DNA of 64,000 nucleotides from an uncultured Chitinophagaceae bacterium (GTDB lineage Bacteria; Bacteroidota; Bacteroidia; Chitinophagales; Chitinophagaceae). The stretch covers positions 1-64,000 of the forward strand of contig CALJNC010000021.1 in assembly GCA_937981995.1 (NCBI GenBank), in the 5' to 3' direction. Below, one piece after another: positions 28,138-37,888 of the stretch. Under the pieces are notes generated by a model. The model ran no database searches and was not told the origin of the DNA. It saw nothing but the letters and a program-made list of their open reading frames with translations. The position numbers and the translations under genes are program-made. Position 1 is the first letter of the stretch; every line of letters begins with the position of its first letter.

Positions 28138-30667
28138 CGTTTAATTTTTCGGTGGGTAATATTTTTTGAATTTGTAATTGTCTTTTTATTGAACCTTCTT
28201 TTTCATTTTTCATAATAGCTAAAAGTTCATTACGTTGCGACTCAGTAAAATTAGAATTTTTATTTGCTAATTGATGTAGACTTTTCATTGCATTAAAACG
28301 AGTCCATTTATTTTCATCTGCGGTAGCTCGCTCTTTTATAATATTCCAAAATTCAATTTGCTTGTCTGCACTTTGTCTTTTAACCCATTCTTTATATGTA
28401 TTTATAAGATGGTTTCGTTCTGAGCCAAAACGCTTCATGAGTTGCTCATTAAAATAGGTACATGTAGAATCTCCATGCTGAGCATAAGAGGTTGCTACTT
28501 GCTTAAATAATTGTGCCTCTGCATCATTTTCTAATTCCTTAACTGCTTGTATTACTTTTTGCGGTTTTACTTTATTTATTCCATATAAACCAGCCGCTGC
28601 AACTTTATACGAGGAGTCCTTACTCCAGGTGCTAAATTGATTATATTGTAGTGGATCATCAAATCCCGCCAATATGTAAATTGCTTGCGATTTTTGACTT
28701 GAATTAGTACTTAGGGTTGCAATTCGTTTAATGTCTGCCTTTGTTGCAATCATATTTGTTGCGTCTTTCCAATTTGTTTTACGCATAGCATGATAAGAGA
28801 TGTCCGCGTTTGGGTCATTGATAGCAAAGTGTAATAAGTTGTCTTTATTTATTGAGTAATCTTCCTTATCGCCTAAGCTATCCAGGATTCGCATTTTTTC
28901 AATATAATTATCAGCCGCCTTGTAATAGTCTAGAAGTTGATTTTGAGAATACAGCTTGTTTTTTATTTCACCTATAAAAATACAATTAGGGTCAGGGTAT
29001 ATAAAGTTTGCTAAATCTTCCTTGCTTAATGGAATTTTTGTTTTCCTTTTAGAGCATAAAACAGTTTTAGTTTCGTTATTAATCCTGTATTGAAATGGAA
29101 ATTTAAAAATTGTTTTCTTTTGAGTTTGGTTAAGCACGATGGAGCTACTATCATCAGCAATTTTTACTTCAATAATTGGGTGGCCTCCAGTGTGAAACCA
29201 TTGTTTGAAAAAATAGCGTAAATCTTTTCCTGAGACGTCTTCTAGTTCATTTCGTAGATTTTCTATTTGAGCTGTTTTAAATTCATATTTCCTTAAATAA
29301 TTTTCTACACCTCGAAAAAAATGTTTTTCTCCTAAAGTAAATTTTAAAAGGTTTAATACTCGGGCCCCTTTTTGATATGTGATCGGGTTGAAAAGTTCTT
29401 CCTTATCATTATAATGAAATCTTATAATGGGTTTGTCATTTCGTTTGGAGTACCTCAGGTAAGAGTTCATACTTTTATACACTCGCTTTAACTCAGCGGT
29501 ATTGCCATATTTATGCCCAAACCATAATTGCTCACCAAAGGTTGCAAAGCCTTCGTTCAAAGTGAGGTGCGACCAAGAAGCACAGGTAACCAAATCTCCA
29601 AACCAATGATGAAACAATTCATGCGCCACAATTCCATCGTTTTTACTGTCTAAAAGTTCTCTGCTATTTTTTTGTACAAAGTCGCCGTGCAATGTTGCAC
29701 TTGTGTTTTCCATTGCTCCAGATACAAAGTCACGTACTACTACTTGAGCATATTTTTGCCAAGGGTAGGGGTAGCCCATTTTAGATGAGAAAAACTCAAT
29801 CATTTCTGGAGTATGTTTAAATATGCTTTTGGCGTATTTGTGATAAGCATCTTCCAAGTAATAACTTATTTCCTTCTCTTGCCAGCTTTTGTCAATTGTT
29901 TTATTAAACTTACCTACGGCCATCATAACTAAATATGCACTCATAGGTTTTTTTACTACCCATCTGTCAGTGCGCAATCCTGTAATAGATGTTCTATTGG
30001 GACTTGTATTGGGTTGCAATAATCCATTGCTTAAAGTGGTAAGAGAGTCAGGTACGGTAATGCTTATACCAAATGTCATTTTTTCAAATGGTTTGTCTGT
30101 AGTTACAAACCAGTTAGAGTTAGATTCTGTTTCACCCTGCGTCCATAATTGCATGGGTTTATTGGGTTCGCTTTTATTTGTATTAATGAAGTATAAACCT
30201 TTGTCTGAGGTAATAGCTTTGCTGCCACCGCCTATATTTTTATCTGGGAATGCTTTATAGGTAAGCGTAAGTACCAATGTATCTTCCGTACTTACACTTT
30301 CACTAAGATAAATGCTTAGTTGTTTTTTATCATATCGTTTTCTGAAGGCAAATGGTTTTTTATTCTTAAGAAGTAATACGTTTTTAATTTCAAAATTTTT
30401 AGCATCTAATTTAAAAGAGTCTACATCGTAGCTATAAGGAGTAAGTGTAATATGTTCCTTGCCCATGCATATATGTTTATCCCAGTCAAATTGTACGCTC
30501 AACTCTGTGTGAATAATATCCATCACCTTAGGTGGGTTCTCTCTGAAAATTTTATTCTTACCACTTATTTTTAATGGCTTTAATAAAATAGGATTTGGTT
30601 CACTTTTTTTTACTGCACAGCTACTTAATATGAGTAAAATGAGCAAACAAGAATATCTTTCAAACAT
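28130..30667 (-). CDS. M1-family zinc aminopeptidase lipoprotein
   Basis: A predicted lipid-anchored aminopeptidase of 845 residues, related to aminopeptidase N. The N-terminus has a lipobox (LSSC, lipidated Cys17). The M1 catalytic domain shows the exopeptidase motif GAMEN (residues 317-321), zinc site HELFHH (349-354) and the downstream third ligand in NEGFATFGEQLW. The C-terminal ~300 residues are helical repeats as in other M1 enzymes. It probably trims peptides in the periplasm or at the outer membrane. It heads a unit with pfkA (8-base overlap). The start ATG is 4 bases after an exact TAnnTTTG box. Confidence 0.93.
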   Translation of the reverse strand: MFERYSCLLILLILSSCAVKKSEPNPILLKPLKISGKNKIFRENPPKVMDIIHTELSVQFDWDKHICMGKEHITLTPYSYDVDSFKLDAKNFEIKNVLLLKNKKPFAFRKRYDKKQLSIYLSESVSTEDTLVLTLTYKAFPDKNIGGGSKAITSDKGLYFINTNKSEPNKPMQLWTQGETESNSNWFVTTDKPFEKMTFGISITVPDSLTTLSNGLLQPNTSPNRTSITGLRTDRWVVKKPMSAYLVMMAVGKFNKTIDKSWQEKEISYYLEDAYHKYAKSIFKHTPEMIEFFSSKMGYPYPWQKYAQVVVRDFVSGAMENTSATLHGDFVQKNSRELLDSKNDGIVAHELFHHWFGDLVTCASWSHLTLNEGFATFGEQLWFGHKYGNTAELKRVYKSMNSYLRYSKRNDKPIIRFHYNDKEELFNPITYQKGARVLNLLKFTLGEKHFFRGVENYLRKYEFKTAQIENLRNELEDVSGKDLRYFFKQWFHTGGHPIIEVKIADDSSSIVLNQTQKKTIFKFPFQYRINNETKTVLCSKRKTKIPLSKEDLANFIYPDPNCIFIGEIKNKLYSQNQLLDYYKAADNYIEKMRILDSLGDKEDYSINKDNLLHFAINDPNADISYHAMRKTNWKDATNMIATKADIKRIATLSTNSSQKSQAIYILAGFDDPLQYNQFSTWSKDSSYKVAAAGLYGINKVKPQKVIQAVKELENDAEAQLFKQVATSYAQHGDSTCTYFNEQLMKRFGSERNHLINTYKEWVKRQSADKQIEFWNIIKERATADENKWTRFNAMKSLHQLANKNSNFTESQRNELLAIMKNEKEGSIKRQLQIQKILPTEKLNDE

Positions 30668-30671
30668 TGAG

Positions 30672-30679
30672 CAAAAGTA
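30672..30679 (-). promoter_or_regulatory. -7 box of the M1 peptidase gene, 4 bases before the ATG
   Basis: TACTTTTG on the minus strand, an exact TAnnTTTG match ending 4 bases before the start at 30667. It lies back to back with the EVE-gene promoter 16 bases away. Confidence 0.55.
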
Positions 30680-30695
30680 GGAGAAAAAATGGTTG

Positions 30696-30703
30696 TAAAT
30701 TTG
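30696..30703 (+). promoter_or_regulatory. -7 box of the EVE-domain gene
   Basis: TAAATTTG on the plus strand matches TAnnTTTG and lies 14 bases before the ATG at 30718. No -33 TTG at normal spacing was seen. Confidence 0.45.
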
Positions 30704-30717
30704 AAAAAAAATAAGGA

Positions 30718-31131
30718 ATGCAATATTGGTTAATGAAATCAGAGCCCTTTAAGTATAGTTGGGATGAATTGAAAAAAGACAAAAAAACATTTTGGGATGG
30801 AGTACGGAATTATGCTGCCCGTAATAATATGAAAGCAATGAAAAAAGGTGATCTTGTTTTCTTTTATCATTCAAATGAAGGACTGGAAATAGTGGGAATT
30901 GCAGAAGTGGTAAAAGAGTTTTATCAAGACCCTACGACAGATGATGATCGTTGGATTGCAGTAGATATAAAGCCAGTAAAGGATATGGTAGATCCTGTAT
31001 CGCTTAAAGCAGTAAAAGCTGAGCCAAAGCTGGCAGATATGGACCTAGTGCGCTTAATGCGTTTATCTGTAGGTAAAGTAAAAAAGAAGGAATTTAACCT
31101 AGTATTGAAAATGGGAAATACTAAACTTTAG
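30718..31131 (+). CDS. EVE domain-containing protein
   Basis: A small cytoplasmic protein of 137 residues made of a single EVE (PUA-like) domain. Diagnostic stretches are YWLMKSEPFKYSWDELKKD, WDGVRNYAARNNMKAMKKGDLVFFYHSN, GIAEVVKEFYQDP and RWIAVDIKPVK. EVE domains form an aromatic pocket and are thought to read modified bases in RNA or DNA; the physiological ligand here is unknown. It is divergent from the M1 peptidase gene, and its stop overlaps the convergent kinase gene by 4 bases (TTAG). Confidence 0.93.
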   Translation: MQYWLMKSEPFKYSWDELKKDKKTFWDGVRNYAARNNMKAMKKGDLVFFYHSNEGLEIVGIAEVVKEFYQDPTTDDDRWIAVDIKPVKDMVDPVSLKAVKAEPKLADMDLVRLMRLSVGKVKKKEFNLVLKMGNTKL

Positions 31132-34100
31132 GTTTCGTAGTCTTCTTCTTCTTCTAAAAATATGGGTAGGAGTATATGAAATGTACTTCCTTCACCTTCC
31201 GTACTTTCAAAAAAGATATTTCCTCCTGTCTTGGTTAAAATATCCTTACACATTGCTAAGCCTAGACCTGAGCCTTTAGATTTGGTTGTAAAATTTGGTT
31301 GGAATATTTTATCTTTTAAGTCGTCTGATATTCCTTCGCCATTATCTTTAATTGTTATATCTATAAAATTATTGGATTGCTTTGAAGCCATTAATATGAT
31401 TTGGCCAACTCTATTTCTGGGAATAGATTGAATTGCATTTTGAATAATATTAGTAAGTACCCTAATAATTTTTACTTTATCTACTTTTACATGTACGTCT
31501 AATTTCGGAAATACGAATAAGAATTCAATTTCGTCATTATCAGAATATATACCGGTTGTAGAATCTAATATTTCAAGTAATGATTCTTTTTTGGCGTCGA
31601 TATCAGTCAAGGTAGCAAACTCAGAGAAGTTGGTAGCTGTTCTTGTAAGTACTTTAATTTGTTCAAGTACGGTTGTTGTCATTTTATTAGTAAGCTCTGG
31701 TACATTAGGGTCATTTCTTTTAATGGCTGCTTGTAATGATTGTAATGAAAGACTCATAGGAGTTAAAGGGTTTTTTATTTCATGCGCAATCTGCCTTGCC
31801 ATTTCTCGCCAGGCAAATTCCCTTTCTGATTTAGCCAGCAATGCTGTACTGTTTTCAAGTTTTACTAGTGTTCTATTATACTCTTTAATTAAAAGTCCTA
31901 TTTCATCACTATAAGGCCATTGTAATGGAACATTCGTTTGTGTAAGATTAATTTTAGAGAATTGGGTTACAATTTTTGAAAATGATTTTGTCAATTTTTT
32001 TGTGATATAAAATGCTAATAGTGAAGATAAAAGAAATACAAAGGCATAGATATTAATAAGCATTGTAATAATATTTGCTCTACTTTGTTTAATGGTTAAT
32101 CTAGACGAATAGTTAGGAATTTCAACAATAACGCTTGGTATACCTGCTTTGTTTTTAAATGCAAAATATATAGTATAGAAGTCGAGATTGCCAATAGTTT
32201 CACTTTGTAATGAGGGCACATCGCTTTTTAATCTAAGCTCTTCATAAGCTTGAGGGTTAATTAGGTTAGGAAGTATGTTGTTTATTTTATTTGTAGTAGT
32301 TGTAAATATTTTTCTGCCATTTACATTAAATAAATTTAAATCTGCATTATGCTTTTTTAGATAAGGACTAACAATTTTATTAAAAGCTACTAAGTTTACT
32401 GCCTCATTAGGTTCAAAATGTAATTCGTTATTTAATTCGGCCTTGTGTAACGCGTTTTTTATTTCGTTGGAGGCATTAGTTGCACTACTGTAGGCTTCGG
32501 ATTTTGCGTTGTGAGCAAATACCAAAATAGTGATTATACCAATAATCGTAAGTGACACCAACTCTACCAGTAAAATAGATAAGTGGATGCGCATACGTAA
32601 GGTTAATCCTAGGAGATTAATAAACCGTTTACGCCGCAAGTTTGATCGGGCAATAATATTACCTAAAATATAAAGAGAGATTAAAAGGAATAAACTCGTA
32701 AATATATACGCGTAGGTGGTGCTTATTTTGTACAGTGTATTTTTTTTCTTTCTTACGACTATTGATTTACGCTTATTGTCTCTAGTTGAATGTGCAATGA
32801 CTTCACTGAACCTGCGATTTTTAGTCAAGTTTACTTTAGCCGTTTTGTTATCAATATTTTGGGGCAATACCCTCGGAAAATTATCTAATCCAGTTTGTTT
32901 TACTAGCACGTTACTATCATAATATGCATAGCTATACGATGCGTTATCATATTTATTTTTAACCTTAAGGGTATTAAAAAGTTTATACCGTTCAGTTGAT
33001 GCTAAAATTGAATTTAATGGAGCAAGCGAAAACCTAATTACATATTGCCCTACTCTTGTGGTTAAATTATAAAGCTCTTGTCCAGTCTCATTGGATAGTA
33101 TTATTCGTGTAGTTGAGTCGCTTATAACTCTGCTATTTTTAGCAATAAAGCTTTCTTTATTCGACTCAGTCGGTGTAGAATTTGAAACTCTATTTACAAT
33201 GCAATGCGTATTATAATTTGAGTCAAATTTGGCAAAGTGATTGTCGTATAAATAGTCAAAAACTTTAGTGGCGGATGGTGTTTTAACGATTGAAGAATCT
33301 TTAGAAATAGACTTACCTATTGAAATTAAATCTTCTTCTATTTGTTTGTTTTCAAAATTCATTAAACTTTCAGCAAAATATTTCCGTGATTTTATTTCAT
33401 TGTTCGTATCAAAGTAATGAATAAGAAATACACAACTTGCTGATAAAAAAATTAGCCAATAAATTAGTTTATAAGAGTTAAAGTCAAACTTCGTAGCAAA
33501 AAATTTGCTGTTTAAGAGAAAAATTAATCCACTTGTCCATAGCCCTATAATTACTATTGTGGTAAGATGCTCATGACCGAAAAACAAATAAGCAAGGAGG
33601 CAGGCAATAGTCGGCACCAAATATTTATAGAAAGTAGTCTTTAAATAAAACTTTAAATATTTATTAAAGATTATTATAAAAAGAACGTAATTCATGAAAA
33701 GTACAATGAGCGTTCCCAATCCTATTATTAATAATGGGTTTAAATTTTCATAAATTGTTAAATCAAAGTTGAGTTGCTCAGCGGCTACAATTGTTTGGAA
33801 ATTATAAAGTAGTAGATAGGCCGAATTAAACAATGCTAAGCTTAAAATGATAAACAGAAAAATTTTGCCGAGGATATGAGTAACCTTAATTATCTTCAGC
33901 TGTACGTTCATAATGAAGAAGAACAAGACCCAGAACAACAGAATTGAATTAATGAATAAATCGCCTAAAGAAATGCTTAGGCCTTTAATGGAGTACAGTT
34001 GTGTATTGAATAGTTGAAAATCAGAAAAATTATCAGGAAGATCCCAATAGTAGCCGATGAATTTCATTATAACAATAGTAAGCAGTAATAAACCAAAATA

Positions 34101-34877
34101 TAAAGGTGGATTTCTAGTAACTGAAACTTTAAAAAAAGTATGAATTGAAACGCCAAAAAGAATAAAAGGAATAGCAGATAAGAAAAAACGCCAAAAGCTT
34201 TTATCGGATCCGTTTTTTGTATTCGTTTCATGAACAATCTTAAACTTTGGAGTGTTTCTTATTTTGATTATCTCAGAATTTGCAGAAGTGAATGGCAAAT
34301 TGTGTAAGCGATATCCAAAATTATCTGGTTTAGCTTTTTGATTTTTTAAGAAGCTAAAATTAGATTTAAAGTATTCGTTTTCTATTTTATACTGCGTGTA
34401 TATTGGAAATTTTCCGATAACGGTAAACTGCTCATTTGTTATTTTTAGTTTTTGTTTTATAATAATACCTAGCTCTCCGTATTCATTATACGTCTCAAGA
34501 GAATCTACAGAAATATTCTTAAATGAGTTATCTACTTTTATCGCTTTACTCCAAAATACTTTAGAATCATTATGATAAATAAATAAAGACCAACTTTTGT
34601 TTTTAAATTTTTCAAGGTTAGCTGGGGCACTATTCCTAAAGTTTATTTTATCTGATCTAAATTCTTTTATTGTTTTCTGAAAGTCTACATATTGCTTTTC
34701 AAAATCTTGGTTTATTTTTTTCTCAATAAATTTAGCATTGTAACGCGGAAATATAAAGGTGTTTATTGGTTTAATAGCTAGGATAAAAAAGATAGCTGCT
34801 AAAACTAAAAACAACCTTCGATCTATATCAAAAGGGAACCTAAAGGTGCGTCCGGTGTCTATTCTTAGCTTATTCAC
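31128..34877 (-). CDS. Very large multi-pass sensor histidine kinase, NtrY-like
   Basis: An orphan sensor kinase of 1249 residues. After a first membrane helix (about 24-44) comes a ~190-residue extracytoplasmic domain, then a block of about eight hydrophobic helices (about 230-490), a second extracytoplasmic region, another helix pair with a periplasmic loop, a HAMP-like segment, HisKA with His1032 in ARQIAHEIKNPLTPMSLSL, and a HATPase domain (N-box NIIQNAIQS, DNGEGISDDL, GSGLGLAMCKDI). The kinase core is NtrY-like. The tail is acidic (EEEED). The start is a GTG overlapping mazG by 8 bases. No response regulator is adjacent. Confidence 0.9.
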   Translation of the reverse strand: MNKLRIDTGRTFRFPFDIDRRLFLVLAAIFFILAIKPINTFIFPRYNAKFIEKKINQDFEKQYVDFQKTIKEFRSDKINFRNSAPANLEKFKNKSWSLFIYHNDSKVFWSKAIKVDNSFKNISVDSLETYNEYGELGIIIKQKLKITNEQFTVIGKFPIYTQYKIENEYFKSNFSFLKNQKAKPDNFGYRLHNLPFTSANSEIIKIRNTPKFKIVHETNTKNGSDKSFWRFFLSAIPFILFGVSIHTFFKVSVTRNPPLYFGLLLLTIVIMKFIGYYWDLPDNFSDFQLFNTQLYSIKGLSISLGDLFINSILLFWVLFFFIMNVQLKIIKVTHILGKIFLFIILSLALFNSAYLLLYNFQTIVAAEQLNFDLTIYENLNPLLIIGLGTLIVLFMNYVLFIIIFNKYLKFYLKTTFYKYLVPTIACLLAYLFFGHEHLTTIVIIGLWTSGLIFLLNSKFFATKFDFNSYKLIYWLIFLSASCVFLIHYFDTNNEIKSRKYFAESLMNFENKQIEEDLISIGKSISKDSSIVKTPSATKVFDYLYDNHFAKFDSNYNTHCIVNRVSNSTPTESNKESFIAKNSRVISDSTTRIILSNETGQELYNLTTRVGQYVIRFSLAPLNSILASTERYKLFNTLKVKNKYDNASYSYAYYDSNVLVKQTGLDNFPRVLPQNIDNKTAKVNLTKNRRFSEVIAHSTRDNKRKSIVVRKKKNTLYKISTTYAYIFTSLFLLISLYILGNIIARSNLRRKRFINLLGLTLRMRIHLSILLVELVSLTIIGIITILVFAHNAKSEAYSSATNASNEIKNALHKAELNNELHFEPNEAVNLVAFNKIVSPYLKKHNADLNLFNVNGRKIFTTTTNKINNILPNLINPQAYEELRLKSDVPSLQSETIGNLDFYTIYFAFKNKAGIPSVIVEIPNYSSRLTIKQSRANIITMLINIYAFVFLLSSLLAFYITKKLTKSFSKIVTQFSKINLTQTNVPLQWPYSDEIGLLIKEYNRTLVKLENSTALLAKSEREFAWREMARQIAHEIKNPLTPMSLSLQSLQAAIKRNDPNVPELTNKMTTTVLEQIKVLTRTATNFSEFATLTDIDAKKESLLEILDSTTGIYSDNDEIEFLFVFPKLDVHVKVDKVKIIRVLTNIIQNAIQSIPRNRVGQIILMASKQSNNFIDITIKDNGEGISDDLKDKIFQPNFTTKSKGSGLGLAMCKDILTKTGGNIFFESTEGEGSTFHILLPIFLEEEEDYET

Positions 34878-35640
34878 TTAATTTTACTTTATTCCAAATG
34901 TTGTCTAATTCTGTTAAGGATAATTCAGTCAATGAGTCTACAGATTGCAAAGCTTCGGATTCCATTTTATTAAATCGGCTAATGAATTTTTTGTTGGTTT
35001 TTTCTAAGGCTGCTTCAGGGTCAATATCCATAAAACGAGCATAATTTATTATTGAAAAGAGAACATCGCCAAACTCTGCTTCCATTTCTGCTTTATTGTT
35101 ATCCTCAAGCGCTTCTTCAAATTCTGCCCATTCTTCATCAATTTTATCTTTTACTTGACTTGCTTTTTCCCATTCAAAACCAACCTGCTTTGCTTTCTCT
35201 TGAAGCCTAAAAGCTTTAACTATTGCGGGTAGCGATGCTGGCACGCCGCTAAGTACTCCTTTTTTGCCTTCTTTTAGTTTGAGATTTTCCCAGTTTTGTT
35301 TTACATCTTCTTCATTTTCAATAATCGTTGATTCATAAATATGAGGATGTCTATTTACTAGTTTTTTGCACACTGCTTGTATTACATCTTGTCTCGTAAA
35401 AGCATTTTTTTCGTTACCTAATCTTATATAAAATATAATGTGTAATAGCAGGTCACCAAGCTCTTCTTTTAATCCTGACCAATCTTCATTATCAATAGCA
35501 TCAGCTAATTCATAGGTCTCTTCAATCGTAAGTTTTCTAAGCGATTGTATGGTCTGTTTTTTATCCCAAGGACATTTTAGCCTTAGCTCCCGAAGTATAT
35601 CTTCCAACCTCTCATAAGAACCTGAATAGGATTCGCTCAT
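34870..35640 (-). CDS. mazG: Nucleoside triphosphate pyrophosphohydrolase MazG
   Basis: Hydrolyses (d)NTPs to monophosphates and pyrophosphate, cleaning the nucleotide pool. The 256-residue protein carries two MazG domains: CPWDKKQTIQSLRKLTIEETYELADAID...LKEELGDLLLHI in the first half, and IDEEWAEFEEAL...EMEAEFGDVLFSIINYAR in the second. Each has the acidic metal-binding helix. The length and tandem arrangement match E. coli MazG. It is followed, with an 8-base overlap, by the large kinase gene. No mazEF toxin-antitoxin pair is present. Confidence 0.95.
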   Translation of the reverse strand: MSESYSGSYERLEDILRELRLKCPWDKKQTIQSLRKLTIEETYELADAIDNEDWSGLKEELGDLLLHIIFYIRLGNEKNAFTRQDVIQAVCKKLVNRHPHIYESTIIENEEDVKQNWENLKLKEGKKGVLSGVPASLPAIVKAFRLQEKAKQVGFEWEKASQVKDKIDEEWAEFEEALEDNNKAEMEAEFGDVLFSIINYARFMDIDPEAALEKTNKKFISRFNKMESEALQSVDSLTELSLTELDNIWNKVKLSE

Positions 35641-35734
35641 TAGACCTTAAATCTACAAATAACGAGCCAAAATGTATGTCAATAAGTGGCATTTTATATT
35701 TCGTACACTATTCTTATATTCACCATTCTTTACA

Positions 35735-37006
35735 ATGGAAAAGTTTCAAGGTGTATTAGGCATTTTATTTATTCTTGGTTTAGCTTACTTGCTTAGTAAT
35801 AATAGGAGTTCAATTAAAAAACAAATTGTATTTACTGGTTTGGGGCTTCAGATTTTATTGGGGGTTTTAATCCTTAAAGTACCTTTTGTAAAAAGCTTTT
35901 TTGAGTTGATTGGTAAAGTTGTGGAAAAGATTGATGCTGCAGCCTTCAAAGGTGCAGCCTTTGTGTATGGAGGAATTTCAGTTTTTGATCCTTCTACGGG
36001 TAATACCATGTTGTACCGAGCAGGAGAAAATCTTACCTCTACGGCACGTCCATTTATTTTTGCGTTCAATGTGTTAGCAACCATAATTATTATATGCATT
36101 TTAGTGGCCTTATTATATCATTTTGGTATCATGCAGCGCATTGTTGGTTTTCTTGCTAAATGGATGAATAAAATCCTAAAAGTATCAGGTGTAGAAAGTT
36201 TAAGCAATGTGGGTAGTGCATTTGTAGGACAGGTAGAAGCCCAGGTAATGATACAACCATTTATAAAAAACATGACGCGCAGCGAAATTATGGCAAGTAT
36301 GGCTGGAAGTTTTGCTTGTATTTCTGGCTCAGTAATGGCAATTTATGCATCCTTTGGTATCGAAATGAAATTTTTACTTACCGCTAGTTTAATGGCTGCT
36401 CCCGGAGCTTTAGTGATCGCAAAAATTCTTTATCCCGAAACGGAAACGTCTCAAACCATGGGAGAAGTAAAAATTAGTACGAAAAGCCAATACGATAGTG
36501 CAATAGATGCTATTACACATGGAGCTTCAGACGGGATGAAAATTTCGTTAAATGTATTTGCTATGCTTATTGGTTTTATTGCTCTGATAGCACTTATAGA
36601 TACAGGATTATCTTATTTACCATTTGAGCAAACCATTCAATTAAAAACAATTTTTGGTTGGATTTTTTATCCAATTGCTTGGTTGTTAGGCGTCCCAACA
36701 GCTGATCTACAATCTGTAGGGCAGTTAATGGGTACCAAACTTTCTATTAATGAATTTGTAGCTTATTTAGATATGAAAGAGATGATGGCAGCAGGCGCCT
36801 TAAGCGAAAAGTCACAATGGATTGCAAGTTTTGCTTTATGTGGTTTTGCAAATTTTGCTTCTGTAGGAATACAAATTGGTGGCATATCTGCCTTGTGTCC
36901 TGAAAGACGTAAGGATATTGCTAGTTTGGCTTTAAAAGCTATGCTAGCAGGTACTATGGCATCCTATATTTCGGCCGCCATAGCCGGTATAATTTTAAGT
37001 ATTTAG
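35735..37006 (+). CDS. nupC: Concentrative nucleoside transporter (NupC/CNT family)
   Basis: An inner-membrane importer of nucleosides, driven by H+ or Na+. I place the start at ATG 35735 (423 residues, MEKFQGVLGILFILGLAYLLS); a reading from 35672 adds 21 residues that overlap the probable promoter (TATATTTC at 35695-35702). CNT signatures are GAAFVYGGISVFDP, VGQVEAQVMIQPFIKNMTRSEIMASMAGSFACISGSVMAIYASFG and CGFANFASVGIQIGGISALCPERRKDIA. About ten helices are visible. It lies with the nucleotide-pool genes mazG and, further off, the deoxynucleoside kinase. Confidence 0.93.
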   Translation: MEKFQGVLGILFILGLAYLLSNNRSSIKKQIVFTGLGLQILLGVLILKVPFVKSFFELIGKVVEKIDAAAFKGAAFVYGGISVFDPSTGNTMLYRAGENLTSTARPFIFAFNVLATIIIICILVALLYHFGIMQRIVGFLAKWMNKILKVSGVESLSNVGSAFVGQVEAQVMIQPFIKNMTRSEIMASMAGSFACISGSVMAIYASFGIEMKFLLTASLMAAPGALVIAKILYPETETSQTMGEVKISTKSQYDSAIDAITHGASDGMKISLNVFAMLIGFIALIALIDTGLSYLPFEQTIQLKTIFGWIFYPIAWLLGVPTADLQSVGQLMGTKLSINEFVAYLDMKEMMAAGALSEKSQWIASFALCGFANFASVGIQIGGISALCPERRKDIASLALKAMLAGTMASYISAAIAGIILSI

Positions 37007-37048
37007 GAAATAAAATTTATTCAATAGTATAACTTCGCAGTTAAGATT

Positions 37049-37888
37049 ATGATCTATTACAAAACAGATGAGGAGGTTGAGCTTTTGCGTGCGGCAAACA
37101 TGCTGGTGGCAAATACGCATGCTCATTTGGCCAAAGAAATTAAGCCTGGTGTAACTAGTAGTTTTTTAAATGAACTAGCGGAGACTTTTATTTATGATCA
37201 CAAAGCTTTGCCTGCTTTTAAAGGATATAATGATTTTCCTGCTGGTTGTTGCATGAGTATAAATGATGCAGTTGTACATGGTTTTCCTACCGATTATGAG
37301 CTACAGGAAGGAGATATTATAAGTGTAGATATAGGTACGGTACTCAATGGTTTTGTAGGTGATAGTGCATACACCTATGCACTTGGTGAGCAAAAGCAAG
37401 AAACACTTGAATTATTAGCTCGCACAAAAGACTCCTTATACTTGGGTATAGAGCAAGCTATAGTAGGCAAGCGGGTAGGGGATATTGCTTTTGCAGTGCA
37501 AAATGCAACCGAGAAAAAATATGGCTATGGCGTTGTAAGGGAGCTTACAGGGCACGGCGTAGGTAAATTATTACATGAAGAACCTGAGGTGCCTAATTAT
37601 GGCAAACGAGGGCAGGGTGTTAAGTTACAAAATGGACTAACGATTGCAATAGAGCCTATGATTACTCTGGGGAATCGAGCAATTTACTGCGAAGAAGATG
37701 GTTGGACTATTCGTACAAAAGATGGGTCGTATGCGGCGCATTATGAGCACTCAATTGTTGTAAGAAAAGGAGCGGCTGATATTTTATCATCCTTTCTACC
37801 TATAGAAAAAGCTGAACTTGCAAACACAAATTTAAACTCTTCTTATAATGATTTGCGTTTGGTTAAAGCACCTACTCAATCCGATTAG
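37049..37888 (+). CDS. map: Type I methionine aminopeptidase
   Basis: Removes the initiator methionine from nascent proteins. Five metal ligands are in place: Asp in SVDIGTVLNGF and VGDSAYTYAL, His in LTGHGVGKLLHEEP, Glu in IAIEPMI, and Glu in YEHSIVV. It is 279 residues, about 20-25 longer than many bacterial enzymes because of a C-terminal tail after VRKGAADIL. A TAACTTCG box at 37030-37037 (one mismatch) is a possible promoter. The stop overlaps the convergent truA by 4 bases (TTAG). Confidence 0.96.
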   Translation: MIYYKTDEEVELLRAANMLVANTHAHLAKEIKPGVTSSFLNELAETFIYDHKALPAFKGYNDFPAGCCMSINDAVVHGFPTDYELQEGDIISVDIGTVLNGFVGDSAYTYALGEQKQETLELLARTKDSLYLGIEQAIVGKRVGDIAFAVQNATEKKYGYGVVRELTGHGVGKLLHEEPEVPNYGKRGQGVKLQNGLTIAIEPMITLGNRAIYCEEDGWTIRTKDGSYAAHYEHSIVVRKGAADILSSFLPIEKAELANTNLNSSYNDLRLVKAPTQSD

